A DNA stretch of 64,000 nucleotides from Rotaria socialis. Its lineage: Eukaryota > Rotifera > Eurotatoria > Philodinida > Philodinidae. A program made the position numbers and the translations under genes. The notes below the pieces were generated by a model. The model searched no databases, had not been told where the DNA came from, and saw nothing but the letters and a program-made list of their open reading frames with translations. Below, one piece after another: positions 55,066-64,000 of the stretch (its first letter is position 1; each line of letters begins with the position of its first letter). The DNA lies in contig CAJNYU010001305.1 of NCBI GenBank assembly GCA_905331475.1, forward strand, positions 186,001 to 250,000, read 5' to 3'.

Positions 55066-58000
55066 ATGTCTTCATTAGTTATAGGACTTGATATAGGAGG
55101 TAGTCATATAACTGCAACTCTAGTTCGTATTGAACAATTATCAAATCGAGTTTTATCTATTGAAAAAGATAAATTATATTCATTGGCATACGAACAACCT
55201 ATACGCAGAGATCCACGTTTAATTATTTCTACTTGGATTGATTGTATCCATGAGCTTCTTCGTGATTTAGTTGATGAATTGAAAGAAGATGACACTATTA
55301 TTGGTATTGCTTGTGGCATACCGGGACCAATGGATTATGAACGAGGCATAAGTTATATTCAATCATCAACATTACATAAATGTAATAACTTTTTTGGACT
55401 TAATTTACGTTTATCATTTGAATATGGTCTTAGAGAACTTGTGTCTTGTTGGAAACACCAGTCTAATGTTAAATGTGATACACTATCAGTATCATCAAGT
55501 TTTAGTACGCGTTCATATTCGAAACAACAAATTAATCCTGAAAATTTACAGCAAACAACACAAATAGCAACAATTTCATCAGTAAAATCTGATACTTTTA
55601 ATTTTACCGTAGCAGCAACAACACCAAATGAAGAAATTAAAGAAGAAGAATTTTCCATAAAAGACACAAAAAATTATTGTGGTCGATCTGGCGATGCCGA
55701 TTTTTATATGAAATATGAAATCAATGATTCAACTCATCAAATAAATTTTGATAATATGGAAGTAAATTCAACAGAAAAATCAATAACAATTGAAAATTCT
55801 TCTGCAATATTATTGTCCATCATGGAACAATTATCTGACATACCAATTTCATTCTATAATGACGCAACATGTTTTGCTGTAGGTGAAGCAACGAGTATTC
55901 AACATAAAGCTTATCAACGTATTCTTGCGTTAACACTTGGTACTGGTTTTGGTTCAACATTTATTGATCAATATGAAATTATTAAAAATCGCTGTGATGT
56001 TCCACCTGGTGGAATGCTTTGGAATTATCCGTATGATGACAAATCTATTGCTGATGATTGGTTTTCAACGCGTGGTTTAATTAATATCTATAATACAATT
56101 CTACAACAGGAATCTCTAGATAATCATTCGCATATGTCAATAAACAAAGAAAAACCAATACTTAATATTAACAATAAGGTAATAATTATTTTTAATAGAA
56201 ATAAAAATTATATTTATCAATGAATATATAAATATCGTTTTAGTCGAATACACTGGATGGCGTTTCTCTTGCTGCACAAGCATCGAATGGTGATGAAAAT
56301 GCTCTAAAAGCTTTTCAAATATTTGCTGAATGTTTAGGAAATTTTTTGATACCACATATAAAAAAATTCAAAGCTGATCTGATTGTGATTGGTGGTGGTC
56401 TCGCACAGACTTGGCATTTCATTGAAAATGAACTTAATAAAACAATAAAGAAGTTTTGCAACACTGAAGTGTATTTTAGTCTTGCACATGAAAAATCCAT
56501 TTGTCTAGGTGCTGTTCAACAACAATTATCAATATTATTTCAATCAAAAAATAGTTGTTTTCGTAAAACTTGTCAAAATTTGCTACCTGCTATTAAAACA
56601 ATCGATTCAAATCAATATGATCTATATCCATGTCATGATATTCCTATTGGCTTTATTGGTATCGGACATAAACAATTGAATGAAGAAATGTTTCGTTTAG
56701 TTGAACAAAATCAAATTTTACTAATCGATGGATTTGTTGGCACATATTTTGATGAATATGCTTATGAATTAAATAAGTATTATAGTCAAACAGCAAAGAG
56801 AAAAATGTCAACATCATTAATCTTTTATGATACTCGAACATTTTTAAAAATGGATTTGAATAGTAAAAAAGAATTATATCTTCAGTATTCTAAATCAATA
56901 TTTGGTAAAATAGCAACAGATTTAGATTTTAAAAAAGATTTTATCGATTTAAATAAATTAAACTATTTAAAAAATAATCTCTCATATCCATGTGTTATTA
57001 TTGGACCAGGTGCATCATTTATAAATGATACAAGTCCACTGATTTATATTGATTTGCCAAAAAATGAACTTTATTATCGTGTTGCTGCAGAAACATCATG
57101 CTCATATTTAAAACCAACGGAAATAATTCAACAAGAGTCGTCGTCAAAATCTAATGATAACGACGATTATGAATTAACACAAGATATGTATGAAAAAAAA
57201 TGTCTCTACTTTCTTGATTATCCAGTTTTCAATAAACTTAAACAAGAACTTTTATCTCGAATGACATTTTTTGTTGATGGCCAACGGCCGAATTGTCCAA
57301 CATGGCTTCATGGTCATACATTTCGTCAAGCACTTTCACATCTTGCCAATGTACCTATTCGTGTACGGCCATGGTTTGAATCAGGTCCATGGGGTGGTGA
57401 ATGGCTTAAATCAATCTGTACAAATCTATCGCAATTATCGAGAAATTATGCATGGTCATTCGAAATGATTACACCAGAAAATGGCATTATATTATCAGAT
57501 GAGAATCATCATCTTTTAGAATTTTCTTGGGATTTTTTCTATGGTTCACAAGCAAATAGAATACTTGGAAATTATGAACATTATCGATTATTCGGTGGTT
57601 CGAACGATTTTCCAATACGCTTTGATTTTCTTGATACGATGGATGGTGGAAATTTATCTATACAATGTCATCCGAATTTAGAATATATGCGTACGAATTT
57701 CGGAGAAAAAATAACACAAGATGAAACGTATTATATTGTCGAAACAAAACAACATTGGAAAGAAGAGCACAACAATGATAACAAAGCGTCGGCTCATGTT
57801 TATCTTGGCTTTCAGGATAATGTTGATCCTGAAGAATTCCATCAAGCTCTTCTTTCAAGTCGTCGAGAACAAAAAGAATTGAACGTTGAAAAATATATAC
57901 AATCTATTCCATCGAATATGCATGATTTTTTTCTAATACCAAATGAAACAATTCATGCATCTGGTCAAAATCAAGTTGTACTTGAAATATCAGCAACACC

Positions 58001-58508
58001 CTATATTTATACATTTAAATTATACGATTGGTTAAGATTAGGTCTTGATGGACATCTTCGTCCATTAAATATTGAACGTGGAATGAAAAATTTAAAATTT
58101 GATCGACGTGGTGAACAACTTCGTTGTCAACCCATCACTATGAAATTCGAACAAGAAAAATATGAAGAACAATATTTGCCCACGCACAATTTACACTTCT
58201 ATGATGTAGAACGTCTTATCATACAATCAGATGAATCTATTGAAATAGTTCGATCAACAGAAAATCGTTTTCATTTATGTATGTTAGTTGAAGGTGATGC
58301 TATTGAAATAGAATTTAATACTATTGATAATGATCAACAAAAACAATTACGACAATATAATTATATTGAAACATTTTTAATTCCAGCATCAATTACTCAA
58401 TATCGTCTTCGGCCAATAATTAAAAATCAAAATAATAAAAAAAAACCTCGTCAATTTGTTTTACTTATTGCTTTTCTCAAATGGAATTGCGAAAAATTAC
58501 TTGACTAA
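55066..58508 (+). CDS. ROK-family sugar kinase fused to type I phosphomannose isomerase
   Basis: Two exons (55066-56178 and 56244-58508) join N-N-K to S-N-T and give about 1,125 residues. Residues 1-430 are a ROK kinase: phosphate loop GLDIGGSHITATLV (Asp9), GIACGIPGPMDYERG, catalytic-base motif FYNDATCFAVGEA (Asp266), LTLGTGFGSTFI, then CDVPPGGMLWNYPYDD and LIVIGGG. The CxCGxxGCxE zinc motif of many ROK proteins is absent. About 130 polar residues (roughly 130-255) are inserted before the NDA motif. A middle domain follows (PIGFIGIGHKQLNEEMF, CVIIGPGASFIND). It resembles the N-terminal extension of long bacterial mannose-6-phosphate isomerases. The isomerase has GPWGGEWLK, zinc ligands Gln845 and His847 (LSIQCHPN), Glu865 (DETYYIVE) and His942 (ETIHASG), then LEISATPYIYTFKLYDWLRL. 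Predicted reaction chain: mannose or fructose phosphorylation and M6P/F6P interconversion. No targeting signal, so probably cytosolic. Probable horizontal gain. Confidence 0.9.
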
Positions 58509-58545
58509 ATATCTATTTATATACAACAGAAAGAAAAAAAAAAAC

Positions 58546-61500
58546 TTACTTCATTGGAGGACGAGTCGGTAGTGTTAATAATGCAGCTGATTGTACACGA
58601 CGCAGTGACGTTTGTTGATCACCTAAATATTTTTATAGGAAATTGTTTTTCGTTGTTGTTTTCATTTACTGTACCGATTTCTGGTGGTTTAACAAGTTGT
58701 GTGTCTGATGCACATCGTTCATTAGTGGAGTCTTGTGCAAAGCGAACAGTTTTTTTCTACATAAATAAGATAAATTTGTAAAATAAGATTGATTATTACA
58801 ATTTCTAAATGCGATAGAATTCTTGTAAGAACAATTTATCAAATGTCAATTGATTGAATCATTCTAGTGATAATTACAATCAAGTAAGGGTTTAGCTTCG
58901 CGAGTAAATGATTGAAATTCAGTTCAAAAGAGGCATAGCATGGATGTAGTCTATAAAATAGTATTAGATGATTAGATTTCCATGTGTTGAAACAATGGAA
59001 AAAAGTGGAATTTTTCTATTTTTGTTTTAGTTAAACCACTCAATTAGTTCTGAAGTAGTATAGCTAGATTATTAAACATATTCTAATCTCTTTCTTTTAA
59101 ATGGAAAAAAACACATTTTCGAATAAACTAGAATATTTCGAATAAAATAAAATATTTCGATTAGGTTCATAAAATAATTGAACCAATTTGTGCAATAGTG
59201 TATGAACTATTTAGTTTGTAAGACTTACGTAGAGAAAACAAAACAAAGAGTATTTCATGACCTAAAAAAATGTAGTCTTCACTTTTAAAAAGAGTATTGT
59301 TAAAATTTAGAAGCAATGAGATACATTATATGTTTTTAATGTAGAACTAAAAGCAAATGAAGAAATAAATGACATACTTATTATGAAATTTGTAAGATTT
59401 CTAAAACGATGAAAATGTTCTAGAATAAAATCTTGAGTCGTTTTGACTTTACTTCAAACTTAAAATGACTACTTAAAATGAGAAATGAGAACACTTGCAG
59501 TGCTATTTTTTCATTATTGTTACCAAAAATTAGTACGAAGTACTAATTACTCAATATTTATCTGATAGGTACTAAAATGAATTGCTTACTACTTGCCAAA
59601 CAACTGTGAATTGGTGCCATTGACTAGTTAGTTATGTGATATATTTAATGCGATGCGAAGCAGAATTTCTCAAGTGAAAATCTTTTCAAAAAAATAACAA
59701 TTGATTATGAAATTCGATCTTAGACTCATATTATCAAGAAAACCGAAATTGTTGATAATTTATGATGAAAACTTGTGATCTATCGGTTTTCTCCATGTGT
59801 TTATATAAAAATCTTTGCGTTACATATTGTCATACAAACGTAGAATATTCTTTCTTAAGGCGAAGTACGGAGTTTTCTAAAAATTTGAAAGTCTTTATCT
59901 TTGGTAATTATACGAATAATATTCTGTATGAATTATCTCTCGAAGAAAAATCACGTTAATATGTATTCAAAATAGATGATCTCCCAACTGTTATTTGCAA
60001 ATCATGAGATTATTTTAAAATCTTTACCTGTGTTTCTAATTCTTTTAGTAATTTTGCATTTTTCACTTCCAAACTATCTTTAACAACAACTTTATCATTA
60101 GTCGTTCGTTTTTGTGGAATATTTGCTACTCTTGTTTCCATCATTGGTTTTGTATTCATAGGTGAATTCATTGGATTACTATCAATAGAAGGTGATCGCT
60201 TAAGAATACTTTTTCGTCTGCCATTTGTTTCTGGATCATTTTCGTCAAGTGATGAAGGTTTTTCTGTAACATGGCTATGTTTATTATTAGATATTGTTGC
60301 ATTTTTATTAGCACCTAACCATGCTGTAACTTGTTCATCGCCTGTAACAGGCGTATTTTTAACAAAAAAACTTTCATGATAACTTCGACGTAATAATTCT
60401 TGCTGATCGGGACTCGCCATGGAATCAAATTCAGAATTATTTGTTAATAGTGGTTGTGTTTTTCTAGTTTGAATATTTACAACATGATTTTGCCGAACAA
60501 TGGGACCAGTTAGTCTTGGTTGAGAAATAATTTGCTGTGGATGATAATCATTTGGTTTTTCAAGACTATCAACACTTTCACGATCCCATGTATTTGCGTC
60601 ATTGAATTGTTCATTTTGATTAAGTGTTGATTGAACTTGCGCCGCAAAATCATTCAAAACACGTCGTTGAACCTCATGTAGAGGTGATGTATATTGAACT
60701 TGATTTGTATATTGAGGTACTTGTGTAACAGAATTAGTTCGAGTCAATATTGTTTGATTCATTTGATTGATGCGTTCAACGTTAGATATGTGTTGTCTTG
60801 ATCCTAATTCTTCCATTGAAATAGATCGTCGTAGCATTGTATTTGATTTTACTCGTTGTTGTTGTTGCATAATTGATGTCCGTCTTGGTGTCGATCGATT
60901 AGATAATTGACGGCCTGTTATAGTTTCAATAGCTCGATCAAATTTATCTGGATCTAGGAAAAAAAGAAGCTTTTCCTTTGATTTCAAAAAATGCAAAATT
61001 AATGTAACTATTTACCCATGACAGTAAATCCTGGTAGATTGCGTTGAAATCTCATTGTTGCTTGTACATTTGCTGCTTTGCGTTGTGCTAAAATATTTTG
61101 CCGTTTTCGTTCGAGTGCATCCGTAGCTTCTTGTTCACGTACTTTGTATGACCTGTTTTTTTATTTTATAAATGAACATATTTATTCAAATTAAAATTGA
61201 AAATATTCAAAAAATTAAATTAAACTCACTTGCATCTTTTAGCTGTTTCTTTCATAATTTCTCGTTCCCGAACAATACGTAATAAACGTTCTTGTTGAAA
61301 TTCTTTACGCCAACTTTCAAATTGTTCATCTTGCTCACTATGATAGACGAAAACATACATAGAAAAATCAATTGAATCAGTAGTAGTGAACATAATTTAA
61401 TTCCTTTTTACAAAGCTTAAGACTTTTTCTACCTATTGACTGATAAAAACAGCAAATACTGCCTATTTCTATTATATTCGATTATTCTTCAACTAATATC

Positions 61501-62721
61501 ATAACAATAAAAGTTCAGTAAGGGCATATTGTTATAAATCTATACGTTTTGCCAGTAAGTGAATTTTTTTAGAAGAAAGTAAACAATCCAATTAGTATTT
61601 ATTGTAGCAATTAAAATGTAGTCAGAAACAAAAACACTAATTTCAATGACTACATAAATAAATTACAAAAAACATAATATCGATCATCGTTTCACATTTT
61701 GATAAAGATTCAACATAGTCAAATCAAGTGGCTTTTAACGAAGCAAAAATGTCAAAACGAATTTCATCTTAACGTTGTGAAATGTCATCGGCGACTCATC
61801 TATTTGTAATTATGTATGTAGGCTTCAATCTTCACATATGTTCAAACTCACTCTATTTGAATTTAGTTTTGACTATGTCATGCTTGCAGCAATGGTTAAT
61901 CACTTCTCTGTTTCAAAATAATACACGGCGTGTAAATCTTAACATAAGAACATTGCTAATTGGAATAAATCTTTTACGTAATCACTGGATAGTCAATTAT
62001 GCTCATACGTCTATACATATCACAGTATACAAGAACAAAAGGAATGGCATTGGTGCAAAATCGAAATATAGAAAAAAAGTTATCAACTTCTTATTTAATT
62101 AAATATTTGTCTTAGCTATTCATTCTCGATTGTATTCGATGTAGTGATTTATTGAACTACTTGGGACATTCTACTTCATTCAAAGAATCGATGAACTTGT
62201 TTAGAATGTGACGGAATAATCTGAAATTGTTTTGATTTTTAGATTTTGTCTGGCTAAGTCAAAAGATCAAAAATAAATAACATGATAGCAGATCTCAAGA
62301 ATTACCTAGCCAGAGAAACTTCATAGATCTGTTGTTATATTTCGTTTTCGTTCTACTGTAACCACTTTACATGTAACTTAATGTGTCAAGAGCCAATTCG
62401 ATATTAGAAAAGATGAAAAGAAGAAGAAGAAAGATTCAACATGGATAAAACAAAATCTGATTCAATATTATCGTCACATGACATCACAAATATCTTTCCT
62501 CGAAATTCTTTTTATTATAATATCAGTTGAAGAATGTTCAAATATCAAAAAAAGCTTGAATATTACTTTGGCCCAAAAATCACATTGGTGGAAAGCTTGT
62601 TTTAAAAAACTTTTTCTAAGGAACTGAAATAAATCCGCAAGTATGTTGATAGTCTTGAAGTATACATTTATATTAATGAAATTGAAACCTACGATGGTAG
62701 CATTCGTTCAACCCAAGCCAT
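58546..62721 (-). CDS. CEP126-like centrosomal head exons
   Basis: Six exons: 62721-62693, 61337-61230, 61152-61017, 60953-60028, 58756-58675, 58622-58550. Start MAWVERMLP is spliced in phase to SEQDEQFESWRKEFQ. An Arg/Glu-rich helix (RLLRIVREREIMKETAKRC) leads to ALERKRQNILAQRKAAN, then ATMRFQRNLPG and FDRAIETITG. This order (ILQQRK, EVTEKFQR, LEEALKQIQ) is that of the N-terminus of vertebrate CEP126. A long disordered region follows (Gln-rich, Ser/Pro-rich, RRKSILKRSPS). The exon at 58756 opens KKTVRFAQDS, a canonical RVxF-type PP1 docking motif. The last exon ends with ATGAAGTAAGT: read on, it stops (PPMK-stop); spliced at AA|GTAAGT, it joins in phase to the CEP162-like exons at 53658. Introns of about 1.35 kb (61338-62692) and 1.27 kb (58757-60027) hold nothing I can name. 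Confidence 0.65.
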
Positions 62722-62886
62722 AATAAATCTAAAATAAAAAAAAATCTGCTTTTCTATACACACACTGATTTTCAAAAGGGATCAAGGCTGTTTTAATAAT
62801 CAGAAAAACGAAAAGAAAAGTTCACAAATTGAAAGAGCGTCAAAGGAGATTAAAAACCGAGATTAAAAAAAGAACAGTAACACTAT
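62722..62886. other. Short intergenic spacer between minus-strand genes
   Basis: 165 bases between the WD40 stop codon and the first codon of the centrosomal gene. It must hold the WD40 3' UTR and perhaps the promoter of the downstream gene. The acceptor-like tattttag just before 62721 suggests a 5' UTR intron or a trans-splice site. Confidence 0.4.
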
Positions 62887-63999
62887 TTAACTATCTTTCA
62901 TATGTGCCAAACTGAATTTGTCAAGGCCACCAAAAGCAAAAACTCGTCCACCTAACATTGAATCAAGTGAGTAGATAGCTTTTGATAATGGTAAACGAGC
63001 TATTTCTTGATTTGTATCAATATTAATCACATGACAAGCACATGTGCCACTACCAGTAGCCAATACTGTTCGATTGTCGCATAATTGAGCTGAATACATA
63101 AATTCCCCTTTATCATCAGCAGCATTCGGTACGTTAAGAGTAGTTAAAAGACCCATGGTTCGAAAATCCCAAATTTGAAGTGAATCACGACGTGTCCATG
63201 ATGCAGTTAATATTTCATTTCCACGTGCATCAATACCTTCACCGCAAATATGTGGTCCAACAATAGCTTCCGGCATAGCTTCTTTTTGACGAGTATCCCA
63301 AAGTTTTACAACATTATCCCAACCAGCTGTAAATAAAATATCTTTATGATCTGGATGGAATTTGCATGCAAATGCTCGATAGTAATGACCAGTCGTACAC
63401 GTTAGATCGTCTCCACTCCTATCTCGTGTGCCACGCATTTGTGCTAATTGCGTATCATTACGTTGGTTATTATATTTATGTAAAAGTAAGCATCTTTCAC
63501 TATCATATATACGTATGTGTGCATCTTTACCGACAGTAACAAAACGTTTTCCCTCAGGTGAGAAATCCATTGATGTCAATTCATTATCAGGTTCATATGC
63601 AATAACACTTAATTCATTTTTTTCTTTATCAACCTGTCGCACAGTACCATCAACGCATGCAGCATACAAACGATTTGTTGCAAGTGGATGCCATTTAAGT
63701 GACATTATAGGTAACTCCATTGATAGACGACGTAAACGTTCAACTTTTGGTAAACTAGTAGGAAGAAATTCATTTGTTTGTTTACCATTTGTTACAGAGA
63801 AAAAACGAATTGAACCATCACCATAACCGACTGCTATTTGATCAAGTTCATCGGAGAAACGCAATGAAAAAACACCAGCATTCATTTGTACATCATGAGA
63901 AAATAAACTTGTTGCACTACGAAAATTATCAATTAATGTAATTCCAACAGTGAGTGCACGAGAAGCAACAATTGCATCTTCAAGTCGGCGCTTTGCCAT
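62887..63999 (-). CDS. Intronless WD40-repeat protein
   Basis: A single frame of 370 codons without introns, unlike most genes here. It shows repeated WD-type blades: FSLRFSDELDQIAVGYGDGS, SLKWHPLATNRLYAACVDGT, TSMDFSPEGKRFVTVGKDAH, KFHPDHKDILFTAGWDNVVK ending LWDTR, and SLQIWDFRT, then two weaker blades to the stop. Seven blades would make one propeller. The proposed Met is at the very edge of the window, so the gene may extend further upstream. I do not recognise an orthologue. The lack of introns could mean a retrocopy, a recent gain or simply intron loss. Confidence 0.8.
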   Translation of the reverse strand: MAKRRLEDAIVASRALTVGITLIDNFRSATSLFSHDVQMNAGVFSLRFSDELDQIAVGYGDGSIRFFSVTNGKQTNEFLPTSLPKVERLRRLSMELPIMSLKWHPLATNRLYAACVDGTVRQVDKEKNELSVIAYEPDNELTSMDFSPEGKRFVTVGKDAHIRIYDSERCLLLHKYNNQRNDTQLAQMRGTRDRSGDDLTCTTGHYYRAFACKFHPDHKDILFTAGWDNVVKLWDTRQKEAMPEAIVGPHICGEGIDARGNEILTASWTRRDSLQIWDFRTMGLLTTLNVPNAADDKGEFMYSAQLCDNRTVLATGSGTCACHVINIDTNQEIARLPLSKAIYSLDSMLGGRVFAFGGLDKFSLAHMKDS

Positions 64000-64000
64000 A

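Overview
This window comes from an animal nuclear genome. The sequence is AT-rich, genes are cut by many introns of about 50-70 bases with GT-AG ends, and many products are ciliary or centrosomal (HAUS3-like, NME5-like, CEP162-like, roadblock dynein light chain). Compact genes, tiny introns, a metazoan polarity gene (Scribble) and one gene that looks bacterial together fit a bdelloid rotifer best. That taxon is an inference; nothing in the window proves it. Gene models were built by hand from reading frames and splice phases, so exon edges may be off by a few bases.

Layout. 0.3-2.6 kb (-): HAUS3-like augmin subunit. 4.2-7.1 kb (+): furin/kexin-type proprotein convertase. 7.8-8.8 kb (-): NME5-like, divergent from 9.0-9.9 kb (+) NAD(P)-binding reductase (BLVRB-like). 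10.0-12.9 kb (+): FET-like RNA-binding protein with an RRM and a C-terminal PY-type nuclear import signal. 13.4-13.9 kb: foldback element. 14.5-16.6 kb (+): secreted pancreatic-type lipase, followed at 17.6-18.0 kb by a decayed copy of its first exons and a gene-poor 5 kb. 23.6-25.7 kb (+): PAS-domain protein with a degenerate bHLH. 26.0-26.5 kb (-): roadblock/LC7 light chain. 27.1-27.8 kb (-): small unrecognised gene. 28.0-28.3 kb: short inverted-repeat element. 30.2-39.0 kb (-): Scribble (LRRs plus four PDZ domains), with a long extra open exon inside an intron. 42.9-62.7 kb (-): a very long centrosomal locus with a CEP126-like head and a CEP162-like tail. 55.1-58.5 kb (+): a gene lying wholly inside a 4.9 kb intron of that locus. 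62.9-64.0 kb (-): intronless WD40 protein.

The most striking item is the nested gene at 55066-58508. It encodes about 1,125 residues: an N-terminal ROK-family sugar kinase, a middle domain, and a C-terminal type I phosphomannose isomerase of the long bacterial kind with its zinc ligands intact. It has one 65-base intron. If both halves are active, one polypeptide could carry mannose to mannose-6-phosphate to fructose-6-phosphate. The domain order, bacterial flavour and position suggest horizontal gain followed by domestication.

Two scaffold gaps (29806-29861 and 41091-41154) are flanked by duplicated sequence and artificial poly-G. They should be treated as assembly defects, and one of them lies just past the 3' end of Scribble.
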